Assembly (NCBI GenBank): GCA_001657395.1
Contig: LYSY01000002.1
Location: 124,001-188,000 of the forward strand
Origin: Rhodospirillales bacterium BBD 1991-14
GTDB taxonomy: Bacteria > Pseudomonadota > Alphaproteobacteria > Kiloniellales > Kiloniellaceae
Reading direction: 5' to 3'
DNA length: 64,000 nucleotides
The position numbers and the translations under genes were made by a program. Of this stretch, positions 1-9,484 are shown in pieces. The first letter of the stretch is position 1, and each line of letters starts with the position of its first letter. The notes below the pieces were generated by a model that did not search any database, was not told where the DNA came from, and saw only the letters and a program-made list of their open reading frames with translations.

Positions 1-1214
<1,214 letters not shown>

Positions 1215-1242
1215 TCACCATCAGGGAATTGATCTGAGAGAG

Positions 1243-1280
1243 GCCCCGGATCGCGTCTGGCAATCCGGGGCTTTTTCTTT
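1243..1280 (+). terminator. Rho-independent terminator after acnA
   Basis: A 9-bp perfect stem, GCCCCGGAT at 1243-1251 and ATCCGGGGC at 1263-1271, is followed at once by TTTTTCTTT. It lies 28 bases beyond the acnA stop codon. Confidence 0.9.
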
Positions 1281-1507
1281 GGCAAGGCGAGATAGCTCCG
1301 AAATCAGAAAAGAGCAGGCTCGCACAACACGCGCGATCGAGGAGCCGACCTGGTCCGCGTAGGCCACCAGCGCCGGTCCGCCGCGCGCTCAGACAGTCAG
1401 CCGTTGCCGGGGCGGTCAGAAGGCCCCGAAGTTACCGAGGAAGCAGGCGCGCAAGCGCCGGGCGAATCCGTCTTTGGATCTGTTTCGCGTCGTCATGGAC
1501 TCGCCCA

Positions 1508-2755
1508 TCAGAGACCACCCCACTCGATCCGGAAGTGTTCCGGAAACGGGCCGCCGGCGAAGTCGATCTGGCCGCCGGGCCCGGCCTTGCGCCGCAGTCC
1601 GGGCTTCAGGACGACCTGGCGAACGGCTTCGGGAATGGCAACGTTCCCGAGGTGGCCGCCGAGACAGGCATGATGGCCAAAACCAAAATGCATGTAGGAA
1701 GACGCCGGCCGATCGCCCTTGAAGTCGTCAGGGTCTGGCATCAGGTCAGGATCGAACATCGCCGAACCTGTACAGGCGGCGACGAGCGTCCCGGCCTTGA
1801 CTGTCTGCGCATAGGGCGTGCCCGTGCCGATCTCGCGGTCGACTTCTGCGAAGCGAAACTGAATTGTGGTGATCGGATTGAATCGCAAGGCCTCGAAAAC
1901 GATGCCGTCGAAGCGCGCGATATCGTTTGCCTGCGCAGCGGCGCGCGCCTCTTCCAGACGCGACGGAACTCCGAGCAGCTGATCCACAGCCTGGACGATT
2001 GCCTGGCTCATTGTCTCGATTGTCCCAACGAGCAGGCCGCAAACGTTGCTCACGACACGGTCTGGCGCAAAAGCTGCTGCAGGCTCCCGGCTCAGGTTGA
2101 TGATGCGGCTTACCACATCGGACTCCTCGAGCGGTGCGGCCGCCCACTTTTCGGCGAGAAACGGCCAGAGCCAGGCGCGCATCTCCTCGCCTGCATCAAC
2201 GCATTTGCGGACGATGTCTGGGTCTCCGGACAGATTGCGAAACATGGCGTGTTGAGTCGCAAACGACCAAGCCAGAAGCCTATCGTCAGGAGCGGCAAAT
2301 CCGAAGTAATCCTGTACGATCCTGAGGGGTACGTGACGGCCAATCAAAGGCACGAGATCGGCTTCGCCCGTCTCGCCCTGTAATGGTTCCGCTGCGACAT
2401 CGCCCGCAAGAGCGCGCACCTTCGGGATGTCGTCCCAACGCAGGACGGCCTGCATCAGGCCCTTTTCATGCCAATTGACCTCGGTCTGGTCTCGCGCCAG
2501 CATGAACGGGCCGACCGACGGGTCCATGCTCACGCTGTTGGGGCGTACCGAGTACAGGCGTGGCTGGGACAAGACATCCAAAACATCCGTCGCTCGCGTC
2601 ACCATGGTGAAGATCGGTGCGTCGAATACCGCTCTGTTTGCCCGCAGATCCTCATACATCGCGCGCCAGTCGCCGCGCAGGTACTCAACGATATGGGCGA
2701 TACGCATTTGCGGCTGATCGGCCGGTATCGCGTCGTATTCCTCAAGAAAAGCCAA
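1508..2755 (-). CDS. Cytochrome P450
   Basis: Haem monooxygenase of 415 residues, a normal length for a soluble bacterial class I P450. The haem loop is FGFGHHACLG, with the cysteine ligand at residue 364. The K-helix ExxR is EALR, and the I-helix carries GTIETM in place of the usual AGxDTT. The start is TTG at 2755, chosen because GGAG sits six bases upstream and no ATG fits. No ferredoxin or reductase partner lies beside it, so the electron donor must be elsewhere. The substrate cannot be told from sequence. It sits between intact acnA and a relic of an acnA 3' end, which suggests it arrived by insertion or with a duplication. Confidence 0.93.
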   Translation of the reverse strand: MAFLEEYDAIPADQPQMRIAHIVEYLRGDWRAMYEDLRANRAVFDAPIFTMVTRATDVLDVLSQPRLYSVRPNSVSMDPSVGPFMLARDQTEVNWHEKGLMQAVLRWDDIPKVRALAGDVAAEPLQGETGEADLVPLIGRHVPLRIVQDYFGFAAPDDRLLAWSFATQHAMFRNLSGDPDIVRKCVDAGEEMRAWLWPFLAEKWAAAPLEESDVVSRIINLSREPAAAFAPDRVVSNVCGLLVGTIETMSQAIVQAVDQLLGVPSRLEEARAAAQANDIARFDGIVFEALRFNPITTIQFRFAEVDREIGTGTPYAQTVKAGTLVAACTGSAMFDPDLMPDPDDFKGDRPASSYMHFGFGHHACLGGHLGNVAIPEAVRQVVLKPGLRRKAGPGGQIDFAGGPFPEHFRIEWGGL

Positions 2756-2907
2756 CGTCTACTCCAAAGCTGATGGTCGCGGCGACTCGTCTGGCTGTTG
2801 AAAACGCCCGTGCCCGCACACGGAGGGCACGATCATAGAGTGAGTGGCGCACGATTCTGCGCCCTCTTTGGAGGCATGCAGCGCTCTTATTCGCTGGTGT
2901 CCCGATC

Positions 2908-3030
2908 GGCCCGCGGGTTGACGCCTGGTGGCCCCGGCACTGCCCCACCGATAGCGCAGGCGCGGTGGAGTGCAACAGGAGCCACGGCATCCTGCGCTAC
3001 GTGCTCAGGAACCCCATGATGGCGGCGTGA
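2908..3030 (+). pseudogene. Degraded duplicate of the aconitase 3' end
   Basis: Reading 2947-3030 in frame gives TDSAGAVE-CNRSHGILR-YVLRNPMMAA and a stop. This aligns without gaps to the intact aconitase end, IDTADEVE-YYKNGGILH-YVLRNLMKAA. Just upstream, PRVDA matches PRMDL of the parent, but with about 45 bases lost between the two blocks. There is no start codon or usable upstream frame, so it is a relic. The intact parent ends at 1214, and the P450 lies between the two copies. Confidence 0.8.
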
Positions 3031-3039
3031 CGTCCCGGG

Positions 3040-3903
3040 TCAGCCAGCAGCGCCAAGCGGTCCGGCGAAACGCGCGCGCAGGGACTCGACGGAAGACTGC
3101 GTCTTCGCCACCAGAAGATTGCCCTCCGTCAGGCGGCAGTCGTACGGGCCGCCGTCGATCAGTTCGGCGCGGCCACCGGCCTCCTGCACCGCGAGCACGC
3201 CGGCGGCATGGTCCCAGGCGTTCAGTTGGGCATTGACGATGAAGTCGGCGCGGCCCTGGGCGAGCAGCCGGTACTCGTGGCAGGAGCAGCGCAGGGAGGG
3301 CGCTCGGCGGAAGCCGGTCATGGCCTCGGCGATGGCGCGCCTGCGCTCGCGCGGGAAGGTGAAGAGCGGGACGAAGCCGGTCATCTCCGCCGGCGCAACG
3401 GCGGTCCCGACCGAAAGCCGGAGAGGTTCCTCCTCCGGCCGGCAGAACCAGGCGCCGCCGCCCTTGCGGGCCAGCACCCAGTCGTCGAGGAGGGGGTCGT
3501 AGAGCAGGCCGAAGACCGTCTCGCCTTCCACCGCCACGGCCATAATCACACCGAAGATCGCGAGGCCGTTGGCGAAGTTCCAGGTGCCGTCGATGGGATC
3601 GAGGATCACGGCCAGACCGCTGCCGATCCCGCTCAGCAAGGAGGGATCAGCCGAGACCGCCTCCTCCCCGATGACCGTCGCCGCCGGCAGGATCTCCCGA
3701 ACGCCCGCCGTGATGGCGGCCTCGGCGGCCAGGTCAGCCTCGGTGACGAGATCGTCGGGCGCGGTCTTGGCACGGATATCGTCCGTGGCCAGGCGGCGGA
3801 AGCGCGGCAGGATCTCCGCCTTCGCCACCTCCCGCACCAGGGCGATCAGAGCGTCCTCCTGCCGGCGCGTCAGAGCCGAAGAGTCACTGGCCAGCGCATC
3901 CAT
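3040..3903 (-). CDS. Inositol monophosphatase family phosphatase
   Basis: Mg2+-dependent phosphatase of 287 residues from the IMPase/FBPase/HisN superfamily. Metal-binding signatures are visible: IGEEA, then DPIDGTWNF (the DPxDGTxN motif) and, near the C-terminus, NAWDHAAG (WDxAAG). Substrate could be inositol phosphate, histidinol phosphate or another sugar phosphate; the sequence alone does not decide. The frame is open to 3981, but the ATG at 3903 is preferred because GGAGAG lies at a suitable distance and the family N-terminus begins about there. The stop lies ten bases past the aconitase relic. It appears to be transcribed alone. Confidence 0.9.
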   Translation of the reverse strand: MDALASDSSALTRRQEDALIALVREVAKAEILPRFRRLATDDIRAKTAPDDLVTEADLAAEAAITAGVREILPAATVIGEEAVSADPSLLSGIGSGLAVILDPIDGTWNFANGLAIFGVIMAVAVEGETVFGLLYDPLLDDWVLARKGGGAWFCRPEEEPLRLSVGTAVAPAEMTGFVPLFTFPRERRRAIAEAMTGFRRAPSLRCSCHEYRLLAQGRADFIVNAQLNAWDHAAGVLAVQEAGGRAELIDGGPYDCRLTEGNLLVAKTQSSVESLRARFAGPLGAAG

Positions 3904-4294
3904 CCTTTTTCTCTCCGCTCGCAGAGTCCGCAACAAAGGCCGGCGACCCGGCCCAATTGGCTTCTGGTCGCACAGCATCATGGAGTCTGCACGAAAATGG
4001 TGACCGTTCCGGGTCAGCCGCAGCCGGCAAAGCGAGACGGTAAAACGTAAAGCGCGATCAGGCTATCGCGCGCTTTCGGCGGCCTGCGCAAGAGGCTTCA
4101 AGGCCGGGCGTCTTGAAACAGGGGATCTCGAGGAGCGCGCGGTAGCCGGAGAACCGGTACCCCGCCAAGACCGAATTGACGCGCCCGCAGCACTTACCCC
4201 GGAACACGTTTGCCTGGGGAAAAGCGCGCGGGGCGCATCACATCAATCGCATGGAAGACCGCGCGCCAGAGCGGCGCGCGGCTGCTTCGGCAGG
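3904..4294. other. Intergenic stretch with one hairpin
   Basis: No gene is seen here. The notable structure is an imperfect inverted repeat at 4049-4076, AAAGCGCGAT against ATCGCGCGCTTT. Read on the minus strand it is followed by ACGTTTTAC, so it could be a second minus-strand terminator. The HU terminator is listed separately. Confidence 0.4.
4259..4281 (-). terminator. Hairpin after the HU-like gene
   Basis: A perfect 9-bp stem (CCGCGCGCC / GGCGCGCGG) with a 5-base loop begins 14 bases past the stop of the minus-strand HU-like gene. The T-tract on that strand is weak (TCTTCC), so termination efficiency is uncertain. Confidence 0.6.
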
Positions 4295-4660
4295 CTACTT
4301 AAGCTTCCTGGAGTACTTGCTGGCCTGGTCCTTGAGCGCCTTGCCGGCGGTGAAGCGCGGCGTCAGGGTCGCAGGCTTGGCCTTGAAGGTGGTCGGCTCG
4401 CCGGTGAAGGGGTTGGTGCCCTTGCGCGCCTTGGTCGCCGCCTTGTAGCGCATCTTAAGGCGGCCGAGGTTGCCCATCGGCACGGAGCCCGGCGTCGACT
4501 TGGTGGTGTCCTTCAGCGCCAGGTCGGACATGACCGGCCAGAGCGCGTCCAGCAGCTTGCTTGCATCCCTGCGGCTGAAGCTTGTTCCCCAGTCATCGCC
4601 GAGCGACTTGGTCAGAGCTGTAGCATAGGCATCGGCAAGCTGGGATTTCGTTACTGTCAT
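4295..4660 (-). CDS. HU/IHF-family DNA-binding protein, long form
   Basis: Nucleoid-associated protein of 121 residues, longer than the usual 90. The diagnostic DNA-binding arm is present: ARKGTNPFTGEP, then TFKAKPA and PRFTAGKALKD near the C-terminus. The N-terminal half (KSQLADAYATALTKSLG) matches the helical dimerisation part, followed by a longer linker region (SFSRRDASKLLDALWPV). HU proteins bend DNA as dimers. GAGGGGG lies just upstream of the ATG. The gene stands alone and ends in a hairpin. It may be a specialised HU paralog rather than the main hupB. Confidence 0.88.
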   Translation of the reverse strand: MTVTKSQLADAYATALTKSLGDDWGTSFSRRDASKLLDALWPVMSDLALKDTTKSTPGSVPMGNLGRLKMRYKAATKARKGTNPFTGEPTTFKAKPATLTPRFTAGKALKDQASKYSRKLK

Positions 4661-4945
4661 ATTTTCCCCCTCGTGTTGGGCCCCGCATGACTACGGGATC
4701 GAACTGAAACACCGCCGAAATAGCGGGTTTCGCCTCCTTACGCAAACGATGGTTAATGAAACGTTAAATGTTGCCGATGACCAGCGTTTTGTTTGATGCA
4801 CAGCATGCAAAAACGCGTAACCGCGCTCAGCGCAGTCGAACGCGTTCCATGTTCGGTCTGTTGAAGCAGAGGGACGACGCAGCGATAATGAACGCGGTTC
4901 CATCCACGGCACAGACAGCCGACCGCTTCCAAAGGAGGCTTTTCG
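4661..4945. promoter_or_regulatory. Divergent upstream region of HU-like and small membrane protein genes
   Basis: About 285 bases lie between two divergent genes. The middle (4745-4780) is AT-rich for this genome and includes GGTTAATGAAACGTTAAATG, a likely promoter area. I cannot assign exact -35 and -10 boxes with confidence. Confidence 0.35.
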
Positions 4946-5230
4946 ATGGACCCCCTGAATCAAATGGACCCCATGAGTCAAATCGTCGTGCTCAACATCG
5001 GCCACGTCGTCGCCTGGCTCGCGGCGATTTACCTGCGCGATGCGCTGCGCGCCCTGCCTCTGAACATCGTGATCTGTGCAACCGGGGCGTTCCTGGGCGG
5101 CCTGGCGGCAGAGCAGAGTTTCCCGGCGTCCGACAAGCCCGGCATGGTCTTCGGCGCCTTTGCCGGCGCTGTTCTGCTGCTCTCCATGACGCGCCCGGTC
5201 ACGGGCCGGCTGTTCAGGAACGGGCCGTGA
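4946..5230 (+). CDS. Small three-helix membrane protein
   Basis: Ninety-four residues with three hydrophobic stretches, roughly residues 12-30, 37-55 and 66-81, and a short basic tail (RPVTGRLFRNGP). AAAGGAGG about ten bases before the ATG is a near-perfect ribosome binding site, which supports translation. The glycine-rich second and third helices recall small GlsB/YeaQ-like membrane proteins, but no diagnostic motif is present and I do not assign a family. It converges on the LysR gene with 64 bases between stops. Confidence 0.75.
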   Translation: MDPLNQMDPMSQIVVLNIGHVVAWLAAIYLRDALRALPLNIVICATGAFLGGLAAEQSFPASDKPGMVFGAFAGAVLLLSMTRPVTGRLFRNGP

Positions 5231-5294
5231 CGTCTGACCGGAAATGATGCCGGAAGGGACTTGAAGCGTCCGCCGACCGCGGGCTGGCGGTGCG

Positions 5295-6173
5295 CTAGGT
5301 CCCCTGCCTGAGGGACTCCAGGCAGGCCGTGACCGCGACGTCTTTGGCACGGCTTTCGTGGATCGCGGCGGCCGTCACCAGGCTCAGGGGGCAGTCACGG
5401 GGCAGGGGCAGAACCGTGAGGCCACGCTGCAGCGGGATCAACTGCTGCGGCAGCAGCGCGACGCCCAGACCTGCCTGCGCCATGGCCACCGCAGCCAGAA
5501 AGCTCTCCGCCTCGACCACAATGTTCGCCGCCAGACCCCGATGCTCGGCGAAGGCGATGAGCCGGTCGTAGAACCGCGGCGCCCTGCGGCGGGGATAGAA
5601 CACGAGCGGATGGGCAAAGACCTTCCGCCAGGTGGCTCTGCGGCCGACATCGAAGAAGCCCGGGTGGAAGACGGCGCGGAAGACATCCTCCGTCAGCACC
5701 TCCGCGATCAGATCGCGTCGGTCGAGCGGCGGATGCAGAATGCCGATGTCGATCTCGCCGCTGCCCAGCGCTGCCTCCTGTTCCACGGTGCCCAGCTCGC
5801 GCACCAGCACCTGGATGTCCGGGCGCATGGCGCGGAAGGCGGCAATCCGCTCCATCAGACCGGAGACCTCCACCGCCGACGTAATGCCGATGCGGATCAG
5901 CCGCCCGCTGCCGGACACCGCCGCCTTCGCGGCACGGGTCGCCTGATCCACCCGACGCAGGACGCCCAGCGCCTCGTCGCGAAACACCGCCCCCACCTCG
6001 GTCAGGCGCACATCGCGCGTGGAGCGGATGAAGAGATCGGCGCCAAGCAGATCTTCCAGGCGTCTGATCTGAACCGACAGCACCGACTGGGTGACGCCGG
6101 CCCGCCGCGCCGCCCGGCCGAAGTGCAGCTCCTCGGCCAGCACCGAGAACAGGCGGATCGCCTTCAACTCCAT
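5295..6173 (-). CDS. LysR-family transcriptional regulator
   Basis: Length of 292 residues, standard for the family. The N-terminal winged helix (residues 1-60) shows the usual pattern: FGRAARRAGVTQSVLSVQIR, then RLEDLLGADLF. The effector domain begins near residue 90 (IRIGITSAVE) and has the two-lobe pattern of the CatM/BenM group. It is divergent from the exported beta-propeller gene at 6330. A symmetrical sequence in the shared spacer (6199-6221) is the likely binding site. The likely role is control of the propeller gene and itself in response to a small aromatic or organic-acid-like effector; the effector is a guess. Confidence 0.93.
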   Translation of the reverse strand: MELKAIRLFSVLAEELHFGRAARRAGVTQSVLSVQIRRLEDLLGADLFIRSTRDVRLTEVGAVFRDEALGVLRRVDQATRAAKAAVSGSGRLIRIGITSAVEVSGLMERIAAFRAMRPDIQVLVRELGTVEQEAALGSGEIDIGILHPPLDRRDLIAEVLTEDVFRAVFHPGFFDVGRRATWRKVFAHPLVFYPRRRAPRFYDRLIAFAEHRGLAANIVVEAESFLAAVAMAQAGLGVALLPQQLIPLQRGLTVLPLPRDCPLSLVTAAAIHESRAKDVAVTACLESLRQGT

Positions 6174-6198
6174 GCGAAATTCCGATCTCTAATTCACG

Positions 6199-6221
6199 AT
6201 TATTCGCAGATCACGAATAAT
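6199..6221. promoter_or_regulatory. Perfect inverted repeat, probable LysR operator
   Basis: ATTATTCG (6199-6206) and CGAATAAT (6214-6221) form an 8-bp perfect inverted repeat around 7 bases. It contains the T-N11-A core typical of LysR-type sites. It lies 26 bases upstream of the LysR start and 109 bases from the divergent gene. Confidence 0.75.
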
Positions 6222-6329
6222 AGAACCGGACTTTGAATTTGTCCTGCCTCTTTCCACCGCCCACGTCGCAAGCTGTGGAGCAACCGAAAGCACGCCCTGC
6301 AAAGGCGATGCACACCATGGGAAAAGAGG

Positions 6330-7643
6330 ATGAAAGACACTTACCTGACGACTTGCGCAGCCGCCTTGGCCTTCGCGGTCGGCCCGGTCCTTGCGGCGGG
6401 AACCGCCGGCGCCGAACCCGCCGGACTGCCCGGGCTTCAAGGCCGCGCCATCGTGTCGATTCACGACGGCGACATGGTCGCTTCGGCCTACGTCAACGGA
6501 CAGCTGGGCGCGCGCGAAAGCACCGACCTCCTGAGCGTGCTCTCGCTGGACGACCTTTCGCTGGCCAGCGTACCGGTCTCGAACTCGGTCGCAGGCGCGC
6601 CGACGGCCGTCGCCGTCACCCCGGACGGGCGTTTCGCCGTCGTCTCCGAGAGTTTCGGGCCGCGCCCGGACACCGGCGAGACCTTCAGGGACCTGCCGAT
6701 CGGCACCCAGGTGATCCTGGTCGACATCTCCGATCCGGCGGCGCCGCGGGTCGTCGACAGCGCCGCGGTCGGCAACCGTCTGGACGGCCTCTCCGTCAGC
6801 CCGGATGGGTCGGTTATCGCCGTCGCCCTGCACCAGACCGACGGACGCGGTATTGCCTTCGTCCAGCGCCAGGATGACGCATTGGGCGCGGTCAGCTATG
6901 CCAGCCTGCCGGCCATCGTAGCCGAGCAGCGGATCAGCCACGTGGAATGGCACCCGACCCGGGACTTCGTCGCCATTCACACCGTGGATCAGGCGATGGT
7001 TCACTTCGCCCGGGTGATCCGCGACGGCGCCGAAGTGTCTCTGGAAGCCTGGGGCAACGCCGTCCTGACCTCCAAGTACCCCTTTATGGGGCGCTTCACG
7101 CCGGACGGCGCCTACTACCTGACCGGCAATCTCTTTTGGGGTCCGGATGTACCGGGGATCTGGACGGAAGCGGTTGACGGCGACGTCATGTCGATCCGCT
7201 TCGATGCCGAGGGTGCCGGTGAGCGCGGACCGCGCCATCAGATCGTCGGGCGCTCGCCGACCGGCGCCTCGCCCGAGGGCGTTGCGATCTCCCCCGACGG
7301 CGAATGGGCCGTCACCACAAACCTGGAGGTGTCTTATGCCCCCGCGGAAGACGCCCGGCATACCCCTTACGCCTCCCTGACGCTGATCGATATCGACAGG
7401 CAAAGCGGCGCACTGACGACTGTCGGCACCTACTACTTCGACGGCATCCTGCCGGAGGCCGCGACCTTCGATGCCTCCGGCCGCTACGTCGCGGTGGTCA
7501 ATTTCGATCAGCATCTGGGCGGCGCCGAGGGCGGCTCCATCGACTTCTGGCGCCTGGTGGAAGGGCCAGAGCCGAAGCTGGTGCAGACCCGCACAAGCAT
7601 CGCCGTGCCGCACGGCCCGCACTCGACGATGCTGGTGAAATAG
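6330..7643 (+). CDS. Exported beta-propeller protein
   Basis: A 437-residue protein with a cleavable signal peptide (residues 1 to about 28, ending AGTAGAEP). The rest shows repeated blade-like units: VAVTPDGRFAVVSES, LSVSPDGSVIAVAL, GRFTPDGAYYLTGN, VAISPDGEWAVTTN and FDASGRYVAVVNFD. The SPDG turn is typical of lactonase/YVTN seven-bladed propellers. It is probably periplasmic. No catalytic residues can be named, so it may be an enzyme such as a lactonase or a binding protein. The divergent LysR gene suggests induction by a small molecule. A strong hairpin follows the stop. Confidence 0.8.
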   Translation: MKDTYLTTCAAALAFAVGPVLAAGTAGAEPAGLPGLQGRAIVSIHDGDMVASAYVNGQLGARESTDLLSVLSLDDLSLASVPVSNSVAGAPTAVAVTPDGRFAVVSESFGPRPDTGETFRDLPIGTQVILVDISDPAAPRVVDSAAVGNRLDGLSVSPDGSVIAVALHQTDGRGIAFVQRQDDALGAVSYASLPAIVAEQRISHVEWHPTRDFVAIHTVDQAMVHFARVIRDGAEVSLEAWGNAVLTSKYPFMGRFTPDGAYYLTGNLFWGPDVPGIWTEAVDGDVMSIRFDAEGAGERGPRHQIVGRSPTGASPEGVAISPDGEWAVTTNLEVSYAPAEDARHTPYASLTLIDIDRQSGALTTVGTYYFDGILPEAATFDASGRYVAVVNFDQHLGGAEGGSIDFWRLVEGPEPKLVQTRTSIAVPHGPHSTMLVK

Positions 7644-7672
7644 GGGCTGGTGAACTAGGGCCATGTGCGATT

Positions 7673-7697
7673 CTGGGGAGGGCAAAGCCCTCCCCAG
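7673..7697. terminator. Bidirectional hairpin between convergent genes
   Basis: A perfect 11-bp stem, CTGGGGAGGGC / GCCCTCCCCAG, with an AAA loop lies between two convergent stop codons. It has no T-tract on either side, so it may act as a terminator or as an mRNA 3' end stabiliser. Confidence 0.6.
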
Positions 7698-7711
7698 AAC
7701 CCGCAAGGGTC

Positions 7712-8215
7712 TCAAAGATCGCCGGCGGCGACGTGCTCGATGTCGTCCCAGTTGCGGTCGGCCTTCTCGATGTTGCCGTCCACGTCCTTCAGGAAGGTCT
7801 CGTAGATCTCCTCGTTGAGATTGAGGTAGAGCTTGCCGTCGTCGATCTTCCACAGCGTGGGATCGCCGTCGAACTTCTTGCCCACCGAAACGCCGTAGGC
7901 GCAGAAGCCGCCGTACTGCGGCGCGTAGCGGTCGGGCGCCTGCTTGAAGCGGTCGAGATTGCCCTGGCTGGCGAAGCGGTAGGCCGCACCGTCGTGAACA
8001 TGCACCAGGCTGTCGGAGCCGCGGCGCGGTTCGCCCTCGACGAAGTAGGCCACGGGGTCGTAGCCGTGGAGCGCCAGCGGCGCGCCGGCAATGGACAGGC
8101 CGGGCACGACGTTCAACTCATCGGCCGCCTCGGCAGTGGCGATGCCGCCAGCCAGGGTGGCGGATACCAAAACGGCCAGGGCGAGCTTGGAGAGGGAATT
8201 CCGGGATAGGGTCAT
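7712..8215 (-). CDS. Exported YHS-domain protein
   Basis: A 167-residue protein with a signal peptide (residues 1-30, ending ATAEAA). The mature part has the YHS-like pattern: GYDPVAYF, YRFASQGNLDRF, and YAPQYGGFCAYGVSVGKKF with a single cysteine, then WKIDDGKLYLNLN. Such proteins are small periplasmic proteins often linked to metal or redox stress, and their molecular role is poorly known. AAGGAGA precedes the ATG at a good distance. An AraC regulator gene lies upstream on the same strand, 138 bases away, and may control it. Confidence 0.85.
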   Translation of the reverse strand: MTLSRNSLSKLALAVLVSATLAGGIATAEAADELNVVPGLSIAGAPLALHGYDPVAYFVEGEPRRGSDSLVHVHDGAAYRFASQGNLDRFKQAPDRYAPQYGGFCAYGVSVGKKFDGDPTLWKIDDGKLYLNLNEEIYETFLKDVDGNIEKADRNWDDIEHVAAGDL

Positions 8216-8353
8216 TGCTGTTCTCCTTGGGTGTGCGGTGGTCCGGCGCGGCAGGCGCCGGGTCCAGCCGGATATGGGAGAACAGGCATATCAGGCAAGA
8301 AGTACGCCTCAGAACCGTATCAACGGCAGAGTCTTCCGGACGATATGCAAAGA

Positions 8354-9304
8354 CTAGGCGGGAACCTCCGCCTGGCGGACAGCTTTCGGGCTGTGGCCGT
8401 AGCGGTTGGCGAAGGCGCGGGAGAAGGCCGCCGGCGAGTGGTAGCCGACCTGCCGGGCGATCCGCTGCACCGGGTCGTTGGTGTTGGCAAGCAGCGCCTT
8501 GGCCCTGTCCAGGCGCAGGTCGGTCAGATAGCCCATGGGCGCGCAGCGCATCAGGCTCTGAAACTGCTCGGCGAAGCGGCTGCGCGAAAGGCCCACTTCC
8601 CGGGCCAGGTTCTCCAGGGTCCAGTCCTGCTCCAGGCGGCGGTGCATCAGGCCGAGGGCGCGGCCGATGCGCGGATCGCCCAGGGCGGTCAGGATGCCGC
8701 GCAGGGCCGCGTCCTGATCGGCGCCGCTGCGCACGACCTCGATGAACAGCGCTTCGGAAAGGCGGATCACCGAGGCGGTCATGCCTGGCGCCTCGGCGAA
8801 CATCTGCCGGGCGATGAGGCGCATCAGTTCGTCCAGCCAGGGATTGCGGGCGCGCCGTTCGGCATTCACCAGCAGATAGGACGGCAGCGCCCGCAGCAGC
8901 GGATGGTCCACGCCCTCGGCAAAGGTAAAGTGGCCGCAGATCAGCTTTGTTGCCGCATCCTCCTGCGCTTCACCGCCGTAGGCCAGCACCCCCTCGCCGG
9001 CGAAGCCGCTGTCTCGAAGCACGCGCTCCAGCGGTGCTGGCGCGGCCTCCGGCCGGGTGTTCGCCTCGAAGTCCGCCAGCACATGGGCGCTGCCGTTGGG
9101 AATGAGGATCAGATCCCCGGCGTTGAGCCGGACCTCGGCATCGCTGCCGACCCGCACCAGGCAGCCACCCTGGACCGCTAGGTGAAAGCGCGCCGCCCGG
9201 CCGAGCGGCGGCACCGCCACCGACCAGGGCGGGGAGAAGGCGGTGCGGAAGTAGAGGCTGCCGCGCAGTTGCAGGAGGTCGAGGATATCGCTCAGAACGT
9301 CCAT
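8354..9304 (-). CDS. AraC-family regulator with cupin sensor domain
   Basis: A 316-residue regulator. The N-terminal cupin (MDVLSDILDLL, RGSLYFRT, LNAGDLILIPNGSAH) is the sensory part. The C-terminal double helix-turn-helix starts near WTLENLAREVGLSRSRFAEQ and ends with IARQVGYHSPAAFSRAF and GHSPKAVR. The ATG at 9304 is chosen over an upstream in-frame start at 9370 because the family begins MDVLS and AAAGGGA precedes it. It probably regulates the downstream YHS gene or a distant target. The effector is unknown. Confidence 0.92.
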   Translation of the reverse strand: MDVLSDILDLLQLRGSLYFRTAFSPPWSVAVPPLGRAARFHLAVQGGCLVRVGSDAEVRLNAGDLILIPNGSAHVLADFEANTRPEAAPAPLERVLRDSGFAGEGVLAYGGEAQEDAATKLICGHFTFAEGVDHPLLRALPSYLLVNAERRARNPWLDELMRLIARQMFAEAPGMTASVIRLSEALFIEVVRSGADQDAALRGILTALGDPRIGRALGLMHRRLEQDWTLENLAREVGLSRSRFAEQFQSLMRCAPMGYLTDLRLDRAKALLANTNDPVQRIARQVGYHSPAAFSRAFANRYGHSPKAVRQAEVPA

Positions 9305-9484
9305 GGCAGAAGAGTCCCTTTCTGTTGGACGATCAGATAAGAACTGGGCCCATACTTGTCCAGAAAACATGGTTCACAGGCCCAGCAGGGGACCGGCTTT
9401 TGCGGGCCGATATCCGGCGGCAGCGCTTGAGCGGCGGACTCCCTTTCCGTTAGGATGGCGCGCCCTTCACCACGACGAGCCCCC

